This document shows, one piece after another, positions 15,676-23,332 of a stretch of DNA of 25,400 nt (its first letter is position 1; each line of letters starts with the position of its first letter). A model generated the notes under the pieces. The model was given only the letters and a program-made list of their open reading frames with translations, was not told where the DNA came from and searched no databases. This DNA is from an uncultured Bacilli bacterium (GTDB taxonomy: Bacteria; Bacillota_I; Bacilli_A; RF39; UBA660): contig CAJUNE010000017.1 in assembly GCA_910587745.1 (NCBI GenBank), forward strand, positions 1 through 25,400, in the 5' to 3' direction. The position numbers were made by a program, and so were the translations under genes.

Positions 15676-16731
15676 ATGTGGATTGTAACATTAATTTTAC
15701 TAATATTAATATTAGGAGTAATTATTTTAGTTCATGAATTTGGTCATTTTATAACTGCTAAAAAAAGTGGTGTACATATTTATGAATTTTCTATTGGTAT
15801 GGGGCCAATTATTAAAACATTTAAGGGCAAAGATGGTATAGATTATAACATCAGAGCTTTTCCAATCGGTGGTTTTGTTTCCATGGCGGGCGAAGTATAT
15901 GAAGATGATGATTTAAAAAAAATCCCTAAAGAAAAATTTATGTGTAATAAAAAATGGTGGCAAAGAATAATTATTTTAGGCGCCGGTGTATTTAATAATT
16001 TTGTTTTAGCTATTGTTATATTGTTTGTTATTGCTTTATTTTGGGGTTCAAATAGTTTAGCTCCTAAAATTGGCGAAGTAATGGATAATTATCCAGCGAA
16101 AGAAGCTGGGCTACAAGCAGGAGACACTATTATGGCAATTAATGGTCATAAGGTATCAACTTGGGATCAAGCTCAAATTTATTTAGTAATGAAAGATAAA
16201 GATAATGTTTATGAAATCAAAGTTAAAAGAAATGATGGCAAAACAAAGACTATAAAAGTGAGTCCTAAAACTGAAAAAGGCGAAGATGGAAGTGAAACCA
16301 AAGTATTTGGATTTAAAATCGAGCAAAAAGAAGAAAAAGGTTTTCTTGCTAGTATCAAATATGCATTTGGGAAATTCACTAGTTTAATAAGTACAATGTG
16401 GATTACGGTAGTTAATTTATTTACTGGTAAAATTGGTTTAAGTAGTTTATCAGGTCCAGTAGGTATCTATCATGTTGTTGGAGAATCTATGGAAGTTGGT
16501 ATATCTCAATTAATATATTTAACTGCATTCTTAAGTATTAATGTTGGTTTAATAAATATATTACCTATCCCAGCATTTGATGGAGGAAGAATACTATTCT
16601 TAATAATCGAAAAGATTAAAGGAAGTCCAATCAATGCTAAATTTGAAAATATGTGCCATACTATATTCTTTATATTAATTATATTATTAATGATATATAT
16701 TACGGTGTTTGATATTATAAGGTTTGCATAA
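15676..16731 (+). CDS. rseP: RseP/RasP intramembrane site-2 metalloprotease
   Basis: 351-residue membrane protease that cleaves membrane-anchored regulators and remnant signal peptides within the bilayer. HEFGH at residues 20-24 is the zinc-binding HExxH in the first membrane segment; NILPIPAFDGGR at about 294-305 supplies the third zinc ligand (usual form LDGG; here FDGG). A single PDZ domain lies between (about 120-200, EAGLQAGDTIMAING). It is likely to clear signal-peptide remnants left by the two signal peptidases encoded upstream, but this is family knowledge rather than something the sequence shows. Co-transcribed with cdsA. Confidence 0.95.
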   Translation: MWIVTLILLILILGVIILVHEFGHFITAKKSGVHIYEFSIGMGPIIKTFKGKDGIDYNIRAFPIGGFVSMAGEVYEDDDLKKIPKEKFMCNKKWWQRIIILGAGVFNNFVLAIVILFVIALFWGSNSLAPKIGEVMDNYPAKEAGLQAGDTIMAINGHKVSTWDQAQIYLVMKDKDNVYEIKVKRNDGKTKTIKVSPKTEKGEDGSETKVFGFKIEQKEEKGFLASIKYAFGKFTSLISTMWITVVNLFTGKIGLSSLSGPVGIYHVVGESMEVGISQLIYLTAFLSINVGLINILPIPAFDGGRILFLIIEKIKGSPINAKFENMCHTIFFILIILLMIYITVFDIIRFA

Positions 16732-16746
16732 TTTGCAAACCTTTTT
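16719..16746 (+). terminator. Terminator of cdsA-rseP
   Basis: AAGGTTTGCA/TGCAAACCTT 10-bp stem (16719-16728/16734-16743) with a 5-base loop, then T-run. The left arm encodes the last residues of RseP. Confidence 0.9.
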
Positions 16747-16747
16747 C

Positions 16748-16776
16748 TTTTCATAAAATAAAACTTATGATAAAAT
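16748..16776 (+). promoter_or_regulatory. Promoter of tRNA-Arg
   Basis: TTTTCA (16748-16753), 17 bases, TGA-TAAAAT (-10 at 16771-16776), 8 bases before the tRNA. The -35 begins within the T-rich tail of the rseP terminator. Confidence 0.6.
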
Positions 16777-16784
16777 AAAAATAT

Positions 16785-16859
16785 GTCCTAATAGTTCAAT
16801 GGATAGAATATTAGCCTCCGACGCTAAAGATGTGAGTTCGATTCTCACTTGGGATACCA
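16785..16859 (+). tRNA. tRNA-Arg (anticodon CCG)
   Basis: 75 bases folding as a full cloverleaf with CCA encoded: acceptor GTCCTAA/TTGGGAT, D-arm GTTC...GAAT, anticodon stem TTAGC/GCTAA with loop CTCCGAC (anticodon CCG at 16818-16820), T-arm GTGAG-TTCGATT-CTCAC, discriminator A. It reads CGG, a codon rare in this AT-rich genome (one in-frame use is in folD at 21393). Confidence 0.93.
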
Positions 16860-16881
16860 ATAATGAAAGAAGGAAGTAAAT

Positions 16882-17514
16882 TTGAGTAAAATAAAAATAA
16901 TGTACAAAATTATCATATATGACTTTTTATCAGAAAATAATGATATAATAGAAAAAGATAATCTTTCTATTGAAATAAATGATGATATACTTTTCGCAGA
17001 ATTAGTTGAAGAGCTAGTAAAAATGAACAATATAAGTATTAAAAGTCAAATATATATTAAAGATTTAAAAGAAAAGACTTGGGGAAAAATAGTAAGTGCA
17101 AAATTTCTAAATACAATAGATGGTGATAGTTATCATTATAGATGGTTTAATTACAAACTAAAAGATATACAACAAACTTTTGGATTGTTTGATAATAAAA
17201 TTGATATTATAATTGAAGGACCAGGTATTGGTGGATATATCGACGAACTTGAAGGGATAAAATTTTATATCAATTCTAATGAAAAAGATAGACACGAACA
17301 CGACCCTCACGTTCATTGTAAATATTCTGGAGAAAAAACAAGAATAAGAATTGATAATCAAGAAATTATGAAAGGTGAAAAAGAATTTAAAAACCCTAAA
17401 AAAACAAAAGTTGCAAAAAAATGGATAAAAGATAATCAAGAAGATTTAATGAAAGCTTACAATACTTTGAATCAAATAGAAAATAATAGTATTTATTTAA
17501 CCGCGGAAATATAG
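16882..17514 (+). CDS. DUF4160-like protein behind tRNA-Arg
   Basis: 210 residues, no signal. The C-terminal third looks like DUF4160: DRHEHDPHVHCKYSGEKTRI (about 136-155, a cluster of His), then an amphipathic helix KKWIKDNQEDLMKAYNTL near 178-195. DUF4160 proteins are small and often found beside toxin-antitoxin or regulator genes; the function is not known to me. The first 130 residues are Ile/Asp/Asn-rich and I do not recognise them. The start is TTG 16882 with AAGGAA six bases upstream; ATG 16900 is the alternative. It lies 22 bases after the tRNA, possibly read through from the tRNA promoter. It looks like an accessory gene among core genes. Confidence 0.6.
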   Translation: MSKIKIMYKIIIYDFLSENNDIIEKDNLSIEINDDILFAELVEELVKMNNISIKSQIYIKDLKEKTWGKIVSAKFLNTIDGDSYHYRWFNYKLKDIQQTFGLFDNKIDIIIEGPGIGGYIDELEGIKFYINSNEKDRHEHDPHVHCKYSGEKTRIRIDNQEIMKGEKEFKNPKKTKVAKKWIKDNQEDLMKAYNTLNQIENNSIYLTAEI

Positions 17515-17530
17515 TAAGCGCAAAATAAAA

Positions 17531-17559
17531 TTGACATTTTCTTCAAAATATAGTAAATT
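17531..17559 (+). promoter_or_regulatory. Promoter of the his leader and hisS
   Basis: Consensus TTGACA (17531-17536), 17 bases, TAAATT (17554-17559). Transcription would begin near 17566, leaving about 20 bases before the leader ORF. Confidence 0.68.
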
Positions 17560-17585
17560 ATAAATATAAAAACGGAGTAATTATT

Positions 17586-17636
17586 ATGAAAAAAGTAATT
17601 AATATGCATCACCATCATAGTAATTGCACTTGCTAG
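17586..17636 (+). CDS. Histidine leader peptide of hisS
   Basis: A 16-codon ORF with ATG at 17586, a GGAG site eight bases upstream and TAG stop at 17634-17636. Product MKKVINMHHHHSNCTC: four His codons in a row (17607-17618). The last codons (TGC ACT TGC) at the same time form the first pairing segment of the attenuator. A short ORF rich in the amino acid handled by the next gene, sitting between a promoter and a terminator, is the mark of ribosome-mediated attenuation, as in the his leader of enteric bacteria. Confidence 0.9.
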   Translation: MKKVINMHHHHSNCTC

Positions 17637-17726
17637 AAATCTAAAAAGAAGATTACGCAAGTGCTATTTGTAGTGCTTGCATTTTTGATTATTAAACTAT
17701 GCAAGTACCCAAATGCATAGTTTTTT
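17626..17726 (+). promoter_or_regulatory. His-responsive transcription attenuator (five-segment RNA switch)
   Basis: Segments: A GCACTTGC (17626-17633, within the leader ORF), B GCAAGTGC (17657-17664), C GTGCTTGCAT (17673-17682), D (17694-17708) and E TGCATAGTTT (17714-17723, running into TTT). A:B pairs over 8 bp; B:C over 8 bp with two G:U; C with D (17699-17708) over 10 bp; D (17694-17703) with E over 10 bp, and this last is a terminator with a T6 run at 17721-17726. A:B and B:C exclude each other, as do C:D and D:E. A ribosome finishing at the stop would cover A, so B:C and the D:E terminator form. A ribosome stalled at the first His codons leaves A free, so A:B and then C:D form and hisS is transcribed. 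Pairings are seen; the switch order is inferred. Confidence 0.85.
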
Positions 17727-17747
17727 ATTATAGAAAGAGGGATAAAA

Positions 17748-19046
17748 ATGATAATACAAAATGTCAAAGGCGGTTATGATTTTGCGCCTAAGGAACAAAA
17801 AATCAGAAATTATATAAATGAAGTATTAAAAAGAAATTTTGAAGAGTTTGGCTATTTACCAATAGAAACCCCAATATTATGTTATTTTGATATGCTAGCA
17901 GGTAAGTATGACGAAAACAACGATATCTTAAATGAAATATATCGTTTAAAAGATCAAGGAAGTAGAGACTTAGGTTTAAGATATGATTTAACCGTACCAT
18001 TTGCTAAATTTATAGCTATAAACAAAAATGAATTAAAATTACCATTTAAAAGATATGAAATTAATAAAGTTTTTAGAGATGGTCCAGTAAAGCTAGGTAG
18101 AGACAGAGAATTCACCCAATGCGATGTTGATGTTGTTGGCTTATCAGGTCAAATGATTGAAGCTGAATTATTAAATGTTTATGTAAAAGCTTTTAGAGAA
18201 TTAAATATTGAGATAGTTATTAAATACAATAGTCGTAATTTACTACGTGGCCTAATCACGGAGTGTGGTTGTAAAGAAGACCTTTTAGGGGCTGTTATTA
18301 CTATAGTTGATAAAAAAGACAAAGTAACAACCGAAGAATTCAAAAAAATGCTTATTGAAGTGGGATTAGAAGAAAATGAAACTAATAATTTATTAGAATA
18401 TTTCTCATTGGATTTAAAAGAATTAACAAACAAATTTAAAGATACAAATAATGAAATGTTAAAAGTAGGATTAGAAGAGCTTAATAACTTAGAAGATTAT
18501 TTAAAAGCAACAGATTTAATGGAATATTGTGAATTTTCTTCCACTTTAGCTAGAGGACAAGACTATTACACTGGTAATGTTTTTGAAGTATATGAAAAAA
18601 ACGGCAAATTAACAGGTGCTATCGGTGGTGGTGGTCGTTATGATAATATGGTCACAGAATTTATTGATGATGGCGAGTTTTATCCCGCAGTTGGAGTAAG
18701 TTTTGGTTTAACTTCAATATATGCTTTATTAAAAGATAGTGAAAAATTTAAAGATAATTCAATTATTGATTTATATATAATTCCTATGAACACCCCAAAA
18801 GAAAGTTTAAAACTAGCTAATGATTTAAGAGAATATGGTCTTAATATTGATTTAGATATGTTAGGTAAAAAGTTAAAAAAGAGTTTAGATTTTGCTAATA
18901 AAGAAAATATACCTTTTGTTATTATTTTGGGTGAAGACGAAATTAACAATCAAGAGTTTAAATTAAAAGATATGCGCGCTAATCAAGAATTTACTATAAA
19001 AATGAGTGAATTAGAGAAAGTTAAAGAGATTATCAAAAAGAATTAA
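17748..19046 (+). CDS. hisS: Histidyl-tRNA synthetase
   Basis: 432-residue class II enzyme charging tRNA-His. Motif 2 region RYEINKVFRDGPVKLGRDREFTQCDVDVVG spans about 101-130; the histidine-specific LARGQDYYTGNVFEVY is at about 267-282 and GAIGGGGRYDNM at 289-300; a C-terminal anticodon-binding domain starts near 340 (LYIIPMNTPKESLKLAN). The FRDGPVKLGRDREFTQCD form differs from the E. coli pattern (ERPQ.GR.REF.Q) and resembles a HisRS branch shared with some archaea and clostridia. AGAGGG site six bases before ATG. Its expression is very probably controlled by the leader peptide and attenuator directly upstream. A terminator follows. Confidence 0.96.
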   Translation: MIIQNVKGGYDFAPKEQKIRNYINEVLKRNFEEFGYLPIETPILCYFDMLAGKYDENNDILNEIYRLKDQGSRDLGLRYDLTVPFAKFIAINKNELKLPFKRYEINKVFRDGPVKLGRDREFTQCDVDVVGLSGQMIEAELLNVYVKAFRELNIEIVIKYNSRNLLRGLITECGCKEDLLGAVITIVDKKDKVTTEEFKKMLIEVGLEENETNNLLEYFSLDLKELTNKFKDTNNEMLKVGLEELNNLEDYLKATDLMEYCEFSSTLARGQDYYTGNVFEVYEKNGKLTGAIGGGGRYDNMVTEFIDDGEFYPAVGVSFGLTSIYALLKDSEKFKDNSIIDLYIIPMNTPKESLKLANDLREYGLNIDLDMLGKKLKKSLDFANKENIPFVIILGEDEINNQEFKLKDMRANQEFTIKMSELEKVKEIIKKN

Positions 19047-19056
19047 TCTCTTTTTT
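19023..19056 (+). terminator. Terminator of hisS
   Basis: AAAGAGATTA/TAATCTCTTT stem (19023-19032/19044-19053) with 11-base loop and T-run. The right arm starts with the hisS stop codon. Confidence 0.85.
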
Positions 19057-19138
19057 ATTTTTTAAAAGATTTTAAAATTAGACAAAAAAGCTATACTTTT
19101 AAACAAGCGTATGCTAATATTATATATAGGTGATAGAA

Positions 19139-19693
19139 GTGTATAATTATATAATTGGAAAAGTATCAATACAAGAAAATAACTATATAGTTGTAGAAAA
19201 TAATGGTATTGGGTATACAGTTTATGTAGCCAACCCATTTAGTTTTGAAGAAAATAAAGAGTCAAAAGTTTATGTTTATAATCAAATAAGAGAAGACGAA
19301 TATAGTTTATATGGTTTTAAAAGCCTTGAAGAAAGAGATTTATTTTTAAAACTAATCAATGTTAAAGGACTAGGTCCTAAAATGGCTATGCCAATGCTTG
19401 CCACAGGAAGTATCGCCGGTATAATGGACGCTATTGATAGAGAAAATATTCTATACTTAACTAAATTCCCTAAAATAGGCGAAAAGTTAGCTCGTCAAAT
19501 AATACTTGATTTAAAAGGTAAATTAGCTAGAAAAGAAGAAACTAATCTAACAGGTTCATTTGATGAATTAGTAAGCGTATTAGAAAGTTTAGGCTATAAA
19601 AACAGCGAGATAAAAAAAGTATTGCCAAAAGTAAATGCCTCTTTGGATATAGAAGCTCAAATAAAAGAAGCATTAAAATTAATGTTAAAGTAG
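19139..19693 (+). CDS. ruvA: Holliday junction DNA helicase subunit RuvA
   Basis: 184 residues from GTG 19139. I choose this start because GGTGATA lies just before it and the protein then begins MYNYIIGKV, the usual RuvA N-terminus; GTG 19130 would overlap the ribosome site. OB-fold domain to about 65, helix-hairpin-helix domain with VKGLGPKMAM and FPKIGEKLARQIILDLKGKL (about 74-130), and the C-terminal RuvB-binding domain (SVLESLGYKNSEIKKVL). RuvA binds the four-way junction and loads RuvB. First gene of a long operon to queA; a possible promoter is the extended -10 TGC-TAATAT at 19112-19120. ruvC is not here (it is generally absent from Firmicutes). Confidence 0.95.
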   Translation: MYNYIIGKVSIQENNYIVVENNGIGYTVYVANPFSFEENKESKVYVYNQIREDEYSLYGFKSLEERDLFLKLINVKGLGPKMAMPMLATGSIAGIMDAIDRENILYLTKFPKIGEKLARQIILDLKGKLARKEETNLTGSFDELVSVLESLGYKNSEIKKVLPKVNASLDIEAQIKEALKLMLK

Positions 19694-19700
19694 GTGTATT

Positions 19701-20228
19701 ATGATTTTAGGAATAGATATAGATGATACTATAACAGAAACAACATTAACTGCTAATAAATATATAACTCTTTTTGATAATTCATACAAAGATTATCATG
19801 ATTTATCCCAAAATAAATATTTTGATTTTCTAAACTTATATTTACAAGATATAGTAAAAAATAATATTCTAAAAGAAGGCGTAAAAGAAGCATTTGAATT
19901 CTTTAAAAATAAAGGTTATAAAATAATTTTTATTACAGCGCGCAATGATATTCACGCCCCAAATATAAAAAAATTAACCAAAGAGTTTTTAGATAAAAAT
20001 AATATTTATCATGATAAATTAATTTATGAGGAAGTTGGACACGGAGATAAGAGCGCATTAGCTAAAGAAAATAGCATTGATATATTTATTGACGATAAAG
20101 AGGACGTTTTAGATAAAATAGCAAGTTCAAGTAAGATAGAATGTATCAGATTCACTAATGATAAAAAGAGCAAATATAAAACATTTAACAATTGGTATGA
20201 TATAATAGAATATATAAAAACAAAATAG
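19701..20228 (+). CDS. HAD-superfamily phosphatase, 5'-nucleotidase-like
   Basis: 175 residues. Motif I is GIDIDDTITE with nucleophile Asp6 and Asp8; motif II is IIFITARND near 74; a Lys (DKLIYEE) and IDIFIDDKEDVLD (about 126-137) give motifs III and IV. The small alpha-helical cap between motif I and II and the DIDDT form resemble the deoxyribonucleotidase (NT5C/YorS-like) branch, so a nucleotide monophosphate is a likely substrate, though this is not proven by the sequence. It sits between ruvA and ruvB (7 and 9 base gaps), an unusual place; with tmk and glyA further down it may serve nucleotide balance. Confidence 0.82.
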   Translation: MILGIDIDDTITETTLTANKYITLFDNSYKDYHDLSQNKYFDFLNLYLQDIVKNNILKEGVKEAFEFFKNKGYKIIFITARNDIHAPNIKKLTKEFLDKNNIYHDKLIYEEVGHGDKSALAKENSIDIFIDDKEDVLDKIASSSKIECIRFTNDKKSKYKTFNNWYDIIEYIKTK

Positions 20229-20237
20229 GAGGTCAAA

Positions 20238-21242
20238 ATGGATGAGAGAATTATAACGCCTGAGGAAATAGAAGGAGACATCTTTGAATCAAGTATTAGA
20301 CCTGAATCGCTTGATGAATATATTGGCCAAGAAGAGATAAAAGAAAATTTACGAGTATTTATTGAAGCAGCAAAAATGCGTGGAGAATCTCTAGACCACG
20401 TATTATTATATGGACCTCCTGGATTAGGTAAAACAACATTAGCACATATCATAGCAAATGAACTAAATAGCAATTTAAAAACTGCTAGTGGCCCAGCATT
20501 AGAAAAAAGTGGAGATTTAGCCGCTGTTTTATCAAATCTAGAACCTGGAGACGTTCTATTTATTGATGAAATTCATCGAATGCCCAAATTTGTTGAAGAA
20601 ATATTATATCCAGCGATGGAAGATTTTGAATTAGATATAATAATAGGCGCTGATGGCAAAAGTAGAAGTATTAAAATTGATTTACCGCCATTTACTTTAG
20701 TTGGCGCAACAACTAGAGCTGGTGATCTATCCAGTCCTTTAAGAGATAGATTTGGTATAATATCAAAATTAAATTACTATAAAGAAGAAGAATTACAGCA
20801 AATAGTAAAAAGAACTGGTAGAGTTTTAAATATGAGTATAAATGGCGAAGCCGCTTTAGAAATAGCAAGGCGTTGCCGCAAGACTCCTAGAGTTGCCAAT
20901 CGCTTATTTAAAAGAGTTAGAGATTTTGCTTTAGTAAAAGGAACTGGAACAATAGATTATGATATAACAATTGAAAGTTTAGAAAGATTAAAAGTAGATA
21001 GATATGGTTTAGATCAAGTTGATATTGAGTATTTAGAAGCCCTAATAAATAAATTTAATGGTGGTCCAGTAGGCATTGAAACTATAGCTACTGCAATAGG
21101 TGAAGAAGTAACAACTATTGAAGATGTTGTGGAGCCATTCTTATTGCAAGAAGGTTTTATTAAAAGAACACCAAGAGGTCGAGTAGCCACTGATAAAGCA
21201 TATGCACATTTAAAAATAAATCGTCAAGGAGAGTTATTTTAA
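20238..21242 (+). CDS. ruvB: Holliday junction DNA helicase RuvB
   Basis: 334 residues, normal length. AAA+ ATPase motor of branch migration. RPESLDEYIGQEEIKENL near the N-terminus, Walker A GPPGLGKTT (about 55-63), Walker B LFIDEIHR (about 107-114), sensor region LVGATTRAGDLSSPLRDRFGI (about 153-173), and the C-terminal winged-helix DNA-binding part with RTPRGRVATDKAYAHL. AGGAGG site before ATG. Confidence 0.98.
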   Translation: MDERIITPEEIEGDIFESSIRPESLDEYIGQEEIKENLRVFIEAAKMRGESLDHVLLYGPPGLGKTTLAHIIANELNSNLKTASGPALEKSGDLAAVLSNLEPGDVLFIDEIHRMPKFVEEILYPAMEDFELDIIIGADGKSRSIKIDLPPFTLVGATTRAGDLSSPLRDRFGIISKLNYYKEEELQQIVKRTGRVLNMSINGEAALEIARRCRKTPRVANRLFKRVRDFALVKGTGTIDYDITIESLERLKVDRYGLDQVDIEYLEALINKFNGGPVGIETIATAIGEEVTTIEDVVEPFLLQEGFIKRTPRGRVATDKAYAHLKINRQGELF

Positions 21243-21257
21243 GAAAGGAAGTGTACA

Positions 21258-22106
21258 ATGGAAATAATAGATGGTAAAGAAATAGCAAAAGAAATTAGAG
21301 CAAATTTAAAAAAAGAAATATCTGAAAATGATTTACATCCTGGGTTAGCAATAATAATGGTTGGGAATAATCCTGCTAGCGAGATTTATGTTCGGAATAA
21401 AAGAAAAGCCTGTGCTGAAATAGGGATTAAAGAAGAGTTATATCAATATAATGAAGAAGCTAGTGAAGAGCAAATTATAAATTGCATTATAAAATTAAAC
21501 AATGATGATAATATAAATGGTATTATGGTACAAAGTCCATTGCCTAGTCATTTAGATGAAGATAAAATTATTAATTACATTACACCAGAAAAAGATGTCG
21601 ATGGTTTTGGAATATCAAGTTTAGGATATTTAGCTAGTAATGAAGAAAAATTTATATCAGCAACACCATATGGTATTATAAAGTTGTTAGAATATAAAAA
21701 TATACCTATTGCAGGCAAAAACGTTGTTATTATTGGTAGAAGTAAGATAGTAGGTAGACCTTTAGCCTTAGCTCTACTAAATAGAGACGCTACTGTTACA
21801 ATTACGCATTCTAAAACTAAGAATTTAAGAGAAATAACTAAGAATGCAGACATTTTAATTGTAGCCATAGGTAAAGCAAATTTTATAAAAAAAGAAGATA
21901 TAAAAGAGGGAGCCATTGTTATAGATGTTGGTATAAATCGTATTGATGGCAAAGTAGTTGGAGATGTTGATTTTGAAAGTTGCAAAGAAAAATCTTCATA
22001 TATCACACCTGTTCCAGGTGGTGTCGGACCAATGACTATAGCAATGTTACTAAAAAATGTAGTAGAAAGTTTCAAAAGAAGTAGAGGAGAAAAGAAAAAT
22101 GGATAA
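21258..22106 (+). CDS. folD: Bifunctional methylenetetrahydrofolate dehydrogenase/cyclohydrolase
   Basis: 282 residues. FolD interconverts 5,10-methylene-, methenyl- and 10-formyl-tetrahydrofolate with NADP. YVRNKRKACAEIGI carries the conserved Tyr and Lys of the active site; VQSPLP and PEKDVDGF supply the Gln and Asp; GRSKIVGRPLA is the dinucleotide-binding loop; TPVPGGVGPMT is the C-terminal signature. It overlaps glyA by 8 bases, so translation of the two is probably coupled, and both act on the same folate pool. Confidence 0.97.
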   Translation: MEIIDGKEIAKEIRANLKKEISENDLHPGLAIIMVGNNPASEIYVRNKRKACAEIGIKEELYQYNEEASEEQIINCIIKLNNDDNINGIMVQSPLPSHLDEDKIINYITPEKDVDGFGISSLGYLASNEEKFISATPYGIIKLLEYKNIPIAGKNVVIIGRSKIVGRPLALALLNRDATVTITHSKTKNLREITKNADILIVAIGKANFIKKEDIKEGAIVIDVGINRIDGKVVGDVDFESCKEKSSYITPVPGGVGPMTIAMLLKNVVESFKRSRGEKKNG

Positions 22107-23322
22107 GAATATTAAAGAAGCTTTAGAAAAAGAATTAAAAAGGCAAAACGAAAATATTGAGTTAATAGCCTCAGAAAATTATGTATCAAAAAGCGTAATG
22201 GAATTACAAGGAAGTGTATTTACAAATAAGTATGCTGAAGGATATTCAGGCAAAAGATATTATGGAGGTTGTGTAAATGTTGATAGAGTTGAAGATTTAG
22301 CAATTGAATATGTTACCGAACTATTTAATGTTAAATATGCTAACGTTCAGCCTCACAGTGGATCAAGTGCTAATATGGCAGTTTATCGTGCTTTATTAAA
22401 GCCAGGAGATGTCGTATTAGGTCTAAATTTATCTCATGGTGGACATTTAACACACGGGCATGATATTAACTTTAGTGGTTTGGATTACAAATTTATTCCT
22501 TATAGTTTAGACCCTGAAACTGAAATGTTAAATTATGACACTATAAGAGAACTAGCAATTAAAGAAAAGCCTCAAATGATTGTTGCTGGAGCAAGCGCCT
22601 ATTCTAGATTTATCGATTTTAAAAAATTTAAAGAAATAGCTGATGAAGTAGGAGCTTTATTATTTGTTGATATGGCTCATATAGCAGGTTTAGTAGCGGC
22701 TGGTTTACATGAAAACCCATGTCTTTATGCTGATGTTGTTTCATCTACTACTCATAAAACATTAAGAGGTCCAAGAGGAGGCATAATTCTAACTAATGAT
22801 GAAGAAATAATCAAAAAAATAAATAAAACCATTTTCCCAGGAATCCAAGGCGGGCCATTAATGCATGTTATCGCTGCTAAAGCTCAAGCTTTTTATGAGG
22901 ATTTGCAACCGGAATTTAAGGAATATGGCAAACAAGTTATCAAAAACGCCCAAGTCCTAGCTAGCACTTTAGAAACTGAAGGCTTTAAAATAATATCTGG
23001 AGGTACTGACAATCATTTAATATTAGTAGATGTTAAAGGAAACTTAGGAATTACTGGCAAAGAAGCTGAAAAAATATTAGATAGCATTCATATCACAGTT
23101 AATAAAAATACAATTCCTAACGAGACAGAGTCGCCATTTAAAACCAGTGGCATTCGTTTAGGAACTCCTGCTATGACAACTAGAGGCTTAAAAGAGTCAG
23201 ATTTTATTCAAATAGGCAAGATAATATCAGAAGCATTAAAAAATAAAGATGACGAAAAAATATTAAAGGAATTAGATAAACAAGTCTTAGAATTAACAGC
23301 AAAATATCCTATATACGAATAG
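22099..23322 (+). CDS. glyA: Serine hydroxymethyltransferase
   Basis: 407 residues. A PLP enzyme converting serine and tetrahydrofolate to glycine and 5,10-methylene-tetrahydrofolate. ELIASENYVS near the N-terminus, NVQPHSGSSANMAVY, LSHGGHLTHG, and SSTTHKTLRGPRGG with the PLP-binding Lys220; VDMAHIAGLVAAG (about 194-206) holds the Asp/His that contact the cofactor. Normal length. Next to folD and upstream of tmk: methylene-tetrahydrofolate feeds dTMP synthesis, and Tmk then phosphorylates dTMP. Confidence 0.98.
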   Translation: MDKNIKEALEKELKRQNENIELIASENYVSKSVMELQGSVFTNKYAEGYSGKRYYGGCVNVDRVEDLAIEYVTELFNVKYANVQPHSGSSANMAVYRALLKPGDVVLGLNLSHGGHLTHGHDINFSGLDYKFIPYSLDPETEMLNYDTIRELAIKEKPQMIVAGASAYSRFIDFKKFKEIADEVGALLFVDMAHIAGLVAAGLHENPCLYADVVSSTTHKTLRGPRGGIILTNDEEIIKKINKTIFPGIQGGPLMHVIAAKAQAFYEDLQPEFKEYGKQVIKNAQVLASTLETEGFKIISGGTDNHLILVDVKGNLGITGKEAEKILDSIHITVNKNTIPNETESPFKTSGIRLGTPAMTTRGLKESDFIQIGKIISEALKNKDDEKILKELDKQVLELTAKYPIYE

Positions 23323-23332
23323 GAGGTAAAAA

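Noticed and set aside
17604..17618. HHHH run as a vector His-tag or contamination
   Set aside because: It lies inside native AT-rich sequence with promoter, ribosome site and attenuator in register with hisS; only four His, with mixed CAT/CAC codons.
17515..17747. T-box riboswitch ahead of hisS
   Set aside because: The expected place for one in a Firmicute, but I find no T-box sequence or stem I specifier loop, and the leader is too short; the His leader ORF and stems explain the region.
16837..17747. Mobile island attached to tRNA-Arg
   Set aside because: No repeat of the tRNA 3' end was found downstream and there is no integrase in view.
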